NCBI RefSeq assembly: GCF_014287705.1
Contig: NZ_JACOOY010000006.1
Coordinates: forward strand, 131,858-195,857
Length of the DNA: 64,000 nt
Source: Dorea_D hominis
GTDB lineage: Bacteria > Bacillota > Clostridia > Lachnospirales > Lachnospiraceae
Reading direction: 5' to 3'
Shown here one piece after another: positions 1 to 7,570 of the stretch. The notes under the pieces are model-generated. The model searched no databases, was not told the DNA's origin, and saw only the letters and a program-made list of their open reading frames with translations. Both the position numbers and the translations under genes were made by a program. Position 1 is the stretch's first letter; each line of letters begins with the position of its first letter.

Positions 1-1
1 A

Positions 2-157
2 TTTGGTGTTGTGGCAATGGTTGCGATGACACCACTTATCACGATACAGATACTGGGTGCGGTTTACCAGCATCAGGAGAAGAAACGCCAGACCGAAGAG
101 GCGGTTCCTGTACTGCCACTGGAAGCATACGGCGACATGGATATTATAGAGTTATGA
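2..157 (+). CDS. C-terminus of DUF1538-type membrane protein (partial)
   Basis: Only the last 51 codons are in the window; the gene starts beyond the left edge. The visible part begins with a hydrophobic stretch (FGVVAMVAMTPLITIQILG) that looks like a final membrane helix, followed by a basic, charged cytoplasmic tail (QHQEKKRQTEE) and a TGA stop. The pattern matches the end of DUF1538 family integral membrane proteins. That family is often encoded beside a P-II-like protein, and such a gene follows here. The family assignment is inferred from a short fragment plus this neighbour. Confidence 0.55.
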   Translation, partial: FGVVAMVAMTPLITIQILGAVYQHQEKKRQTEEAVPVLPLEAYGDMDIIEL

Positions 158-272
158 TGATACCAGAAGAGCTATATGTCAACGACACATGTTTAGTGCC
201 GACCAGAGCGGAGTGTAGATGTGAGAACGTACAGTATGAAACGATTTATTGGAATTAGAAAGGCGGAAAAAT

Positions 273-971
273 ATGAGCCGGTTATATATGATGGCTGCGA
301 TCACAAGCCGCAGCGCAAGAAAAAAGTTTCGTGAATTTTATAAGACACACGAACAGCAGGTATTTTTTGAAATACTGGGAAAAGGGACAGCGAACAGTGA
401 GGTGCTGAATTATTTTGGATTAGAAGAAACAGAAAAGATTCTTTTTCTCTCCATCGTGACCGGAGATACATGGAAACGACTGAAACGCGGACTGATCATT
501 GATATGAAAATTGATGTTCCGGGAACGGGGATTGCTTTTGCAGTGCCGCTTGCGAGCATAGGCGGCAAAAAGACACTGCAATATCTGATACAGGAACAGC
601 CATTTGAAAAAGAGGAGGAAACAGCATTGAAGGAGACAGATTATGAACTGATGATTGCCATTGCCAATCAGGGATATATCGATACGGTTATGGAAGCCGC
701 AAGAGAAGCAAATGCGGGAGGCGGTACAGTTGTCCATGCGAAAGGAACCGGAACAGAGCTCGCCAGAAAATATCTTGGTGTTTCCCTCGTGGAAGAGAAG
801 GAAATGATCTTCATTGTTACTCGCTCCTCACAGAAAGCACAGATTATGAAAGCAATCATGGAGAAAACCGGATTGAAGAGTAAGGAGAAGGCAATCGTAT
901 TTTCACTGCCTGTTTCGAGTGTGGTCGGACTTCGCATGACAGAGGAAGATATTAAGGATGATCTGCTGTAA
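273..971 (+). CDS. P-II-like nitrogen regulator family protein, two-domain
   Basis: This 232-residue protein carries two P-II/GlnB-like halves, roughly residues 1-105 and 120-230. Each opens with a strand resembling the start of a ferredoxin-like fold (LYMMAAITSRSARKK and YELMIAIANQGYIDTVM). The second half contains GGGTVVHAKGTG, which resembles the segment leading into the P-II T-loop. The ATG at 273 is preferred over the upstream TTG at 249 because AGGCGG sits about six bases before it. It follows a DUF1538 membrane protein, so it probably senses a small molecule or nucleotide and gates that transporter, as GlnB proteins do for AmtB. Direct nitrogen regulation is not shown. The 113 bases after it hold no obvious terminator. 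Confidence 0.7.
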   Translation: MSRLYMMAAITSRSARKKFREFYKTHEQQVFFEILGKGTANSEVLNYFGLEETEKILFLSIVTGDTWKRLKRGLIIDMKIDVPGTGIAFAVPLASIGGKKTLQYLIQEQPFEKEEETALKETDYELMIAIANQGYIDTVMEAAREANAGGGTVVHAKGTGTELARKYLGVSLVEEKEMIFIVTRSSQKAQIMKAIMEKTGLKSKEKAIVFSLPVSSVVGLRMTEEDIKDDLL

Positions 972-1084
972 GGCATATTATTATCAAATACCAGAAACGA
1001 AAGCTTGCGAAACCTTTCATTCACTGTAAGTGTTATTTGGAAGCCACAGATGCTATGATTACATCAATGAAAGGAGAGCAGAGA

Positions 1085-1855
1085 ATGAGTATTTTAAAAA
1101 TTGAATCTTTATGTAAATATTATGGAAACAAGAAAAATGAGACAAAGGCACTGGATGGAATCAGCCTGGAAGTACAGACAGGGGAATTTTTAGGAATCAT
1201 GGGAAGCAGCGGATCCGGAAAATCCACACTTCTTAACTGCGTGGCAAGTGTGATTCGTCCGACAGGAGGACAGATTCTTGTAAATGGAACCGATATCCGT
1301 TCGCTGAAAGGCGCAGAACTTTCCGATTACAGAGGACGCCAGATCGGTTACCTTTTCCAAAACTTTGAACTTTTAGAGAACCTTACCGGAAGAGAAAATA
1401 TTCTTCTTCCGCTGGCTCTTCATAAATATGAAGAGAAAAAAGGGGAACAGAAGTTAAAAGAACTGGCAGAATATCTTGAGATACAGGATGTACTGGACAA
1501 ATTTCCGACACAGATGTCCGGCGGGCAAAAACAGCGTATAGCAGCAGCCAGAGCATTGGTCATGGATCCACACCTGATTCTGGCAGATGAACCGACTGGG
1601 GCACTGGATTCGCGTAATGCAAAAGCATTGATGGAGAAACTCTTCGGTTTAAATCGCAACAAAAAAGCAACAATCATGATGGTGACACATGATGCAAATG
1701 CAGCAAGTTATTGCGGACGGATTTTATTTATCCAGGATGGAGTACTCTTCCATGAGCTGCGCAGAGATTTCGCAGAAGAATCCCAGCAGGAGTTTTACGA
1801 GCGCATTTTGAAAGTGTTGGCGCAGTTGGGAGGAGGCAGTGCAAATGTTCTTTAA
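1085..1855 (+). CDS. BceA-type ABC transporter ATP-binding protein
   Basis: The 256-residue ATPase has Walker A GSSGSGKS at residues 40-47, the signature MSGGQKQR, and Walker B LILADEPTGALD followed by a switch histidine (VTHD). The TGALD ending is typical of the MacB/LolD/BceA group that pairs with FtsX-like permeases. The ATG at 1085 has AAAGGAG upstream and is preferred over a start 48 bases earlier. Its 3' end overlaps the permease gene by 11 bases, so the two are translationally coupled. With the permease and the two-component genes downstream it forms a BceRS-AB-type module, which in Firmicutes detects and counters cell-wall-active peptides such as bacitracin. The substrate here is unknown. 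Confidence 0.92.
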   Translation: MSILKIESLCKYYGNKKNETKALDGISLEVQTGEFLGIMGSSGSGKSTLLNCVASVIRPTGGQILVNGTDIRSLKGAELSDYRGRQIGYLFQNFELLENLTGRENILLPLALHKYEEKKGEQKLKELAEYLEIQDVLDKFPTQMSGGQKQRIAAARALVMDPHLILADEPTGALDSRNAKALMEKLFGLNRNKKATIMMVTHDANAASYCGRILFIQDGVLFHELRRDFAEESQQEFYERILKVLAQLGGGSANVL

Positions 1856-3938
1856 ACTTGTCTCCAGAAACAGTAAGAGAAGCCGCAGGGAAAATGGATT
1901 GTTTCATGCTTCACTTCTCGTTGTCGTAATTGCATTTTATGTGATTCTGGCACTGCCGAAGCAGGATGTGATCATTTTCCTGAAAGAGATGGAAAGTGAT
2001 GCTATACAGAAAATCTTTCAAATGGTTCCGATACTGTTTGGCGCATCGTTATGCATTTTGTTCTTTCTCGTATATTTTGCAGGACGTTACCAGATGGAGC
2101 GGAGAAAACATGAATTTGGTGTGTACCGTATGATGGGCATGAGCCGGAGCCGGCTGTTTTTTATGTTGATGACAGAAGATATTAAGAGCAGTCTACTGAT
2201 CCTTGTGGCAGGAATCCCGGTTGCAGTCTGCATTTCCGAGCTGGTCAGCCTGATCACAGCGAAGGTAGAGGGGCTTGGAATCCTCGGTCATCAGAGTACA
2301 TTTTCATTCGCTGCAGTGATTGGAACCGCTGTCGGTTTCATACTGGTAAAATTATTTGCGTGCCTGTTCTTAAGCGGCGCGGTAGTTAAGGACGAGATCG
2401 GCAATCTTATGAATCCGCAGGCAAAAGAGCAGGGAAAAACAAGACCGAAGGTTCTGTATGTGCTTGCCTTTGCGACAGGATGCGTGTTATTGTTTGTGGC
2501 ATTTTATGATGGAATCCGTGGACATATCTGGGATGACCTTCTTATTCTTGCACGGACAGTAGTCTTTGGAATTGCCGGAGTATTTCTTGTATTCTATGGT
2601 TTCCGGCTGATACTGGAACAACTGGGCAGATGGGGCAGCCGACACGAGAGACTTGGAATGTTTACATTCCGCCAGCTGGAAGAAATGTTTATCCGCAAGA
2701 GCAGCGTCCCGGCGGTGAGCTGTATTCTGATCCTCGCAGCACTCTGCCTGTTCGGTGCAGGAATCGGGATTGCCAGAAGTTATACGGTACAGAGCGAGCG
2801 TGTCGTAGATTATACATTTGACGATGACAATGAGGACGTCAGTACAACTATTGAAAAATTGCAGAAGTCCGGGCTTCGCTCAGATTTTGAAAAGCTGATC
2901 CAGATTAAAACCGGATATATAGAATCTTCGATCGAAAATCTGGATAAGGAAGGTAAACCATCGAAAAAGAAGAACCGGGTAGTTGGCTTTAACGCAGATG
3001 AACTCGTAGACAAGTTGAAAAAAGATGGAAAGACACCGAATGAAAATGTATTTGCAATGGAGATAGAACGGGAAGATACACCGCATATTATTGCATTATC
3101 CGGGTATAATGAGCTGTTAAAACAGGCAGGAGAAAAGCCTCTTGCATTGAAAGATCACCAGGCAGCAGTTTACCTTGGATCGGCACTTTATTCCGATGAG
3201 TTTAAAGAAATAATGAGTAAAGCCTTACAGGGAAATATACATGTTACAATGGACGGAAAGACATGGAGCCTTGGGGAAAAGGTTATGAATAAAGAAATCG
3301 TTGCCGACCGCGCGATTACACTTGGATTTGCGCTGATCGTACCGGACAAGGCTTATGAACAGATGACAGCCGGAAATGGCACCACATATCTGGATGGCGT
3401 GCTAAAACCATCAAAAACGGAGAAACAGGGACTGATCCGTGTATATCAGGAAATGAACCAGAAACTTGACAAAGTCGGAATTTCGTATGACTGTTTTCTG
3501 CAGAGCCTTGGACGACGTATGTTCTACGGTGTATGTGCAAGTTATATTACAATCTATCTGGCAGTGATTTTCCTGATTATTGGAAATACGGTAATCAGTG
3601 TACAGTTCCTGACAAATCAGCAGAAAATTGGCAGACGGTATCAGACTCTGATACGGCTCGGAGCAACCCCCAATGCGCTCTGCCGTTCCGCAAAAAAGCA
3701 GATTAACTGGTATTTTGGCATTCCGGTATTCTTAGGAGCAGCCGGAAGTATTCCGGCGATGGCAAGCTTATTTTCCCTGTTTGTGGAAACAGGAGAAGGT
3801 ACACAGAAAGTACTGCTCTTAAGTGCAAGCGGGATGATCTTGTTGCTTCTGATCGTAGAATTGATCTATATTCTGGAAGTCAAGAAACTCAGCGACCGAT
3901 ATCTGTTGTATCTGATGGTGCCGGAAAGAGAAGAATAA
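1845..3938 (+). CDS. BceB-type ABC transporter permease (FtsX-like)
   Basis: This 697-residue membrane protein has the layout of BceB permeases: an N-terminal helix after a basic start, clusters of helices around residues 55-75, 105-180 and 200-260, an extracellular domain of roughly 230 residues (about 325-560), and a final group of helices at the C-terminus. The segment RRKHEFGVYRMMGMS is the FtsX-type cytoplasmic coupling motif, repeated near the end as a GRRYQTLIRLGAT segment. The large extracellular domain is the part that recognises peptide antibiotic complexes in this family. The ATG at 1845, with GGGAGGAGG eight bases before, is chosen over a GTG two codons upstream. Specificity cannot be read from sequence. 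Confidence 0.9.
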   Translation: MFFKLVSRNSKRSRRENGLFHASLLVVVIAFYVILALPKQDVIIFLKEMESDAIQKIFQMVPILFGASLCILFFLVYFAGRYQMERRKHEFGVYRMMGMSRSRLFFMLMTEDIKSSLLILVAGIPVAVCISELVSLITAKVEGLGILGHQSTFSFAAVIGTAVGFILVKLFACLFLSGAVVKDEIGNLMNPQAKEQGKTRPKVLYVLAFATGCVLLFVAFYDGIRGHIWDDLLILARTVVFGIAGVFLVFYGFRLILEQLGRWGSRHERLGMFTFRQLEEMFIRKSSVPAVSCILILAALCLFGAGIGIARSYTVQSERVVDYTFDDDNEDVSTTIEKLQKSGLRSDFEKLIQIKTGYIESSIENLDKEGKPSKKKNRVVGFNADELVDKLKKDGKTPNENVFAMEIEREDTPHIIALSGYNELLKQAGEKPLALKDHQAAVYLGSALYSDEFKEIMSKALQGNIHVTMDGKTWSLGEKVMNKEIVADRAITLGFALIVPDKAYEQMTAGNGTTYLDGVLKPSKTEKQGLIRVYQEMNQKLDKVGISYDCFLQSLGRRMFYGVCASYITIYLAVIFLIIGNTVISVQFLTNQQKIGRRYQTLIRLGATPNALCRSAKKQINWYFGIPVFLGAAGSIPAMASLFSLFVETGEGTQKVLLLSASGMILLLLIVELIYILEVKKLSDRYLLYLMVPEREE

Positions 3939-3954
3939 AAGAAAGTATGATTTT

Positions 3955-4623
3955 ATGAAACGAATAGGAATTGTGGAAGACGAAGTCTTCATACGTGAAG
4001 AATTAGGAGAAATACTGGAAAAGGCCGGATATGAAGTCGTGGCGGTAGAAGATTTTGAAAAGGTGGAAGAGGAGCTTTCTAAGGCTCCTCTTGATCTCGT
4101 TCTGCTTGACCTTAATCTGCCGGGGAAGAGCGGATTCCAGATCTGTCGGGAGTTGAAGCATAAAGGAACGACGCCGGTCTGTGTACTGACATCGAGAGAC
4201 CAGATGGCAGATGAACTGCGTGCGCTGGAACTGGGTGCGGATGAATATCTGACAAAGCCATGCCGGAAAGAAAGACTTCTGGCGAGGGTGTCCAATGTGT
4301 TAAAAAGATATGAAGGCCGCAAGCATTTGCTGGAAGGGAAAAAATTTTTGCTGGATCAGCAGACATATACACTTTATATCCATGATGAATCGATTGTCCT
4401 GCCAAAGAATCAGGGAAAATTACTGGAAGTATTTCTTAAGAAGCGTGGGCAGATCGTGACAAAAGAAGAACTGTCGATTGCACTTTGGGATACAATAGAT
4501 TTTATCGATGAAAATGCATTGCAGGTAAATCTGACGAGATTAAAGAAAACCATGCAGAAACTTCATATGGAAGAAGAGATTGAAACCATCCGGGGAACAG
4601 GCTATCGTTTGGAAATTCGGTGA
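3955..4623 (+). CDS. OmpR-family response regulator (BceR-like)
   Basis: The 222-residue regulator has a receiver domain with the acidic pair E8-D9, the phosphoacceptor D52 in VLLDLNLPG, the conserved T/S of VLTS and K of LTKP. A winged-helix DNA-binding domain occupies about residues 125-222 and ends in the usual RGTGYRLE wing. It lies 16 bases after the permease and 67 bases before its kinase, so it probably controls the transporter operon through a BceR-type site upstream of 1085, as in known modules. I did not find a convincing operator there. Confidence 0.93.
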   Translation: MKRIGIVEDEVFIREELGEILEKAGYEVVAVEDFEKVEEELSKAPLDLVLLDLNLPGKSGFQICRELKHKGTTPVCVLTSRDQMADELRALELGADEYLTKPCRKERLLARVSNVLKRYEGRKHLLEGKKFLLDQQTYTLYIHDESIVLPKNQGKLLEVFLKKRGQIVTKEELSIALWDTIDFIDENALQVNLTRLKKTMQKLHMEEEIETIRGTGYRLEIR

Positions 4624-4690
4624 TAAAAGGCAGATGTCAGGCAACTCATTAAAAGAAAAGTAAAAAAATGATGTAAGGAGAACGTACAGG

Positions 4691-5761
4691 ATGAAGAACT
4701 ACGGAAAGAGAATAGCAGAATATATGCCCTGGCTTTTGTTGACAGGGTGTGTGGAAGGTATCTGTATTTTATTTCTTGCGCTTGCAGATGTCCAGGTGTT
4801 ACAAGTGCTTGCAGGAGTTCTCACATTGATGACCGTATTAATGTATGCCGGGGTCTGCATTTATATCGTAAAGAAAGAACAGAAAAAAGAAGAGGCATTT
4901 GCTCTATTTTTAAAGGAACCAGAGGAAAAGACTGCAGAACAGTTATTGCTATACTGCGGGAAAGCAGAGAAAGAACGGATGCAGAATCTCCTCGACTATC
5001 TGCAAATACAACGAAAAGAAAAAGAAAATCTGTTGAAAAAGACAGAAGATTATGAAGAGTATATTGAAGGGTGGTCACATGAGGTAAAAACGCCGTTATC
5101 TTTGCTTGCATTTATACTGGGAAATCATAAAGAAGAATTTTCAGAGCCGGTCGGATATAAGCTGGAATATATTCAGACACGTATGCAGGAATCGATCGAT
5201 CAGATGTTATTTTATGCAAGGTTAAAGGGTGGTCACAAAGATTATCTGTTTGAAATGCTGAATCTTAAAGAATCACTGGGGAAAGTCCTGGAAGATTACG
5301 GTCCGCTTCTGGAGGAGAAGAAATTTCACGTGGATATCCAGATGGAGCCGGAAGGGATTCAAATCTACAGTGACCGGAGAGGGCTTGAATTTATGCTGGG
5401 ACAGTTTATCAGCAATGCGGTCAAATATTGTGATAAAGAGCCGGAAATCCGTATCCATGTGGAAAAAAGAGAAGAAAACAGGAAGAAAATGTGGATACTT
5501 TATATAGAAGATAACGGTTGTGGCGTAAAAGCCTGCGATCTCCCGTATATTTTTGATAAAGGCTTCACCGGCAGTGATATCAATGTCAACAAGAAACCAA
5601 CCGGCATGGGGCTTTATCTTGCAAGAGAGATGGCGACAGATCTGGGATTGAAATTATATGCTGTATCGGAATATAGGGAAGGTTTGACTATGAAAGTTCA
5701 GATCCCAATTGTGGATCGTCCATGTGTTCCAGGTTCAGACTGCGGGGTTCTACCGGGGTAG
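4691..5761 (+). CDS. intramembrane-sensing histidine kinase (BceS-like)
   Basis: The 356-residue kinase has two closely spaced N-terminal membrane helices (about residues 12-60) with almost no extracellular loop. This is the hallmark of BceS kinases, which sense through their ABC transporter instead of a sensor domain. The H-box WSHEVKTP places the phosphorylated histidine at H130; the N-box is QFISNAVKYC, G1 is EDNGCGV and G2 is TGMGLYLA. The start has AAGGAG upstream. The natural end of the ATPase domain seems to be near MKVQIPI. The last 16 or so residues are read from DNA that encodes an Lrp/AsnC relic on the opposite strand, so the C-terminus may have been replaced by a rearrangement. 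Confidence 0.9.
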   Translation: MKNYGKRIAEYMPWLLLTGCVEGICILFLALADVQVLQVLAGVLTLMTVLMYAGVCIYIVKKEQKKEEAFALFLKEPEEKTAEQLLLYCGKAEKERMQNLLDYLQIQRKEKENLLKKTEDYEEYIEGWSHEVKTPLSLLAFILGNHKEEFSEPVGYKLEYIQTRMQESIDQMLFYARLKGGHKDYLFEMLNLKESLGKVLEDYGPLLEEKKFHVDIQMEPEGIQIYSDRRGLEFMLGQFISNAVKYCDKEPEIRIHVEKREENRKKMWILYIEDNGCGVKACDLPYIFDKGFTGSDINVNKKPTGMGLYLAREMATDLGLKLYAVSEYREGLTMKVQIPIVDRPCVPGSDCGVLPG

Positions 5762-5879
5762 AGAAAACAATCTGAGTTTGTGTTTTCCCAAACTTTTGCA
5801 GATGTCCAATGAATTGATCCAATTCAATTGTGCTTGGAAATGCAACTTTAATGAGCATGGAGTAGTTACCGGTAATATT
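5688..5879 (-). pseudogene. relic of an Lrp/AsnC-family regulator (C-terminal ligand domain only)
   Basis: Read on the minus strand, an open stretch of 63 codons ends in TAG. It gives ITGNYSMLIKVAFPS, then DQFIGHLQKFGKTQTQ and IVFSTPVEPRSL, in order and continuous. This is the ligand-binding (RAM) domain of Lrp/AsnC regulators, with the typical TGxY start and the final strand before the C-terminus. There is no start codon and no helix-turn-helix half: an in-frame stop lies directly upstream at 5880-5882. It overlaps the 3' end of the kinase gene by about 70 bases. It is a remnant, not a functional gene. Confidence 0.75.
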
Positions 5880-5883
5880 TTAT

Positions 5884-6027
5884 AATTTATTTGAATCTGT
5901 TGAGACACTTGGACAGGCAGCAGAAACGTTAGTAGATAATTGTATAGCAGGAATTACGGCAGATGAAGCAAGATGCCGCAAACTGGTAGAATTCAATAAT
6001 AGCGAAAACCCGTTAGCATTGTGCTAA
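5884..6027 (+). pseudogene. relic of fumarase/aspartase superfamily C-terminus
   Basis: The plus strand reads NLFESVETLGQAAETLVDN, then CIAGITADEARCRKLVE, before losing homology and stopping at TAA. This is the C-terminal domain of aspartate ammonia-lyase or class II fumarase (NLFES...C.GI.AN...C..LVENS). Only about 35 matching codons survive, with no start or catalytic core. The fragment abuts the Lrp relic within a few bases, so two unrelated gene ends of opposite orientation have been joined here. The following terminator may be the original terminator of the lost gene. Confidence 0.75.
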
Positions 6028-6040
6028 CGGGTTTTCGTTG
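6003..6040 (+). terminator. rho-independent terminator
   Basis: A perfect 16-bp stem (CGAAAACCCGTTAGCA and its complement) with a 3-nt loop spans 6003-6037 and runs into TTGTTTTT. It ends transcription from the BceRS-AB operon across the relics. The stem also starts with AAAAC and ends with GTTTT, so it could work weakly in reverse. Confidence 0.85.
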
Positions 6041-6240
6041 TTTTTATAGTTATCTAAAGGAATGAGAGTAAAGTGTGCATTGAACTTGTGTCAATGCTTA
6101 ACTTTATGAGGGGGGAGATAGATAAGTGTTTCTCATCTATCTGTCTCTTATTATATTAGATAAATATGTCCAAAATATGTTAAAACTATAAAAGAAATCG
6201 AAAAAATCTTAAGACGACCTTAAGATGATGGGAAGAAAAC
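6041..6240. other. intergenic stretch with short palindromes
   Basis: No gene is visible. Two short inverted repeats occur: AGATAGAT...ATCTATCT at about 6118-6145, and ATCTTAAG with CTTAAGAT separated by a few bases at about 6207-6227. The second lies just past the stop codon of the minus-strand Spo0A-like gene. Neither is followed by a strong T-run, so their role is open. Confidence 0.4.
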
Positions 6241-6591
6241 CTAAAGACAGGCCTCTGTACGCAACTGATTGTTAAGGTAATTGGCTAGTATATCGAAAAA
6301 TTCTCCCGCGGTTGGACGGGCATGCAGTGGATACATGGCAATTTCCTGAAGAAGGGGACGGTTCCCGCGTTCCCAGCAAATGCGGATCACTGTGCGTATG
6401 TCACGTTCTACGCTGCTTCCGGTTGTGAAGTAAGCTTCTGCAATACGGGTATATAATAATTTACCTACTGATAGCAGGTAATCTTCATTGTCCATGCAAA
6501 GGGATACGCCATAGACAAGATAATGATATCCACGGTAAGTGGCTCCAATGCCAAGTGAGCGGATAAGCTGTTCAATTTCGTGTTTTCTCAT
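6241..6591 (-). CDS. stand-alone Spo0A C-terminal DNA-binding domain protein
   Basis: The whole 116-residue product matches the C-terminal effector domain of Spo0A. It has the LIRSLGIGATYRGYHYL opening, the helix resembling the Spo0A recognition region (ITGSSVERDIRTVIRICWERGN in the expected place, with TTGSSVERDIR visible), and a C-terminal RPTAGEFFDILANYL like the KPTNSEFIAMVADKL of Spo0A. There is no receiver domain and no room for one upstream. It would therefore bind DNA without phosphorylation control, or modulate Spo0A at 0A boxes. It is divergent from the two-component system at 6833, which may be its neighbour in regulation. The family fold is clear; the function is inferred. Confidence 0.8.
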   Translation of the reverse strand: MRKHEIEQLIRSLGIGATYRGYHYLVYGVSLCMDNEDYLLSVGKLLYTRIAEAYFTTGSSVERDIRTVIRICWERGNRPLLQEIAMYPLHARPTAGEFFDILANYLNNQLRTEACL

Positions 6592-6760
6592 AAATTACCT
6601 CGCACTTCTTCCGAGATTAAAACCGCCTGCAAAAGTAAAAAAGTGATGACTATTATTCGACTATTATAATAGAAAATCGGTACTTTTCTTAATAATACTA
6701 CAAAATAAGGAAAACTGCGACAGACATCGACACACATTTTTTGGCTCTTTTCATAATTTC

Positions 6761-6812
6761 TTAAGGAAATTCCTTATTTGTCCTTAAATTTTTTCTGTTA
6801 TTCTTGTATAGT
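6761..6812 (+). promoter_or_regulatory. promoter with direct repeats for the response regulator gene
   Basis: TCCTTATTTG and TCCTTAAATT lie in tandem at 6771-6790, exactly 10 bp apart, preceded by a mirror TTAAGGAA at about 6761. A -10 element TATAGT sits at 6807-6812 without a good -35. One-turn direct repeats over the -35 region are the usual layout for activation by OmpR-type regulators, so this is probably the autoregulatory site of the downstream system. Confidence 0.5.
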
Positions 6813-6832
6813 AAGAGATGAGGTGAAGAAAA

Positions 6833-7537
6833 ATGGCGAAAATATTAGTATGTGATGATGATAAAGAAATCGTAGAAGCGATTGAGATCTATCTGAGTCA
6901 GGAAGGACATCAGATCCTGAGAGCATATGACGGTGAGGAAGCACTTAAGATTCTGGAGACAGAAAAAGATGTGGAACTTCTGATCATAGATGTCATGATG
7001 CCAAAGTTGGACGGAATCCGTGCAACACTGAAAGTTCGGGAAGCGAATAATATTCCGATTATTATACTGTCAGCAAAATCGGAAGATGCGGATAAGATCC
7101 TGGGACTGAATGTCGGCGCGGATGATTACGTGACAAAACCGTTTAATCCGCTGGAGCTGATTGCAAGAGTCAAATCCCAGCTTCGCAGATATACACAGCT
7201 TGGAAGTACATCCGGTAAGGAGCGGGAAGAAGTCTATACGACCGGTGGACTGGTGATCAACGATGATCTGAAAGAAGTAACAGTTGATGGGGAACAAGTA
7301 AGACTGACACCGATTGAATATAATATTTTACTGTTTCTTGTAAAGAATCAGGGAAAAGTATTTTCCATTGACCAGATTTATGAAAATATCTGGAATGAAG
7401 ATGCAATCGGTGTAGATAATACAGTTGCGGTACATATCCGGCACATTCGTGAGAAGATAGAAATCAACCCGAAAGAACCAAGATATCTGAAGGTTGTATG
7501 GGGAGTCGGTTATAAGATTGAAAAGATTTGCCTATAA
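6833..7537 (+). CDS. OmpR-family response regulator
   Basis: The 234-residue protein has a receiver domain with the acidic triplet D8-D9-D10, phosphoacceptor D53 in LIIDVMMPKLDG, and K in DDYVTKPFNPLEL. A winged-helix domain follows from about residue 135 and ends in KVVWGVGYKIEK. The FNPLEL and VWGVGYK motifs are typical of the VanR/PhoP branch common in Lachnospiraceae. The gene begins after GATGAGGTGAAG and is followed after 33 bases by its sensor kinase. Its targets are unknown; the tandem repeats upstream suggest autoregulation. Confidence 0.92.
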   Translation: MAKILVCDDDKEIVEAIEIYLSQEGHQILRAYDGEEALKILETEKDVELLIIDVMMPKLDGIRATLKVREANNIPIIILSAKSEDADKILGLNVGADDYVTKPFNPLELIARVKSQLRRYTQLGSTSGKEREEVYTTGGLVINDDLKEVTVDGEQVRLTPIEYNILLFLVKNQGKVFSIDQIYENIWNEDAIGVDNTVAVHIRHIREKIEINPKEPRYLKVVWGVGYKIEKICL

Positions 7538-7570
7538 GTAGCAGGGTATAAAAGATATAGGAGACGATGT

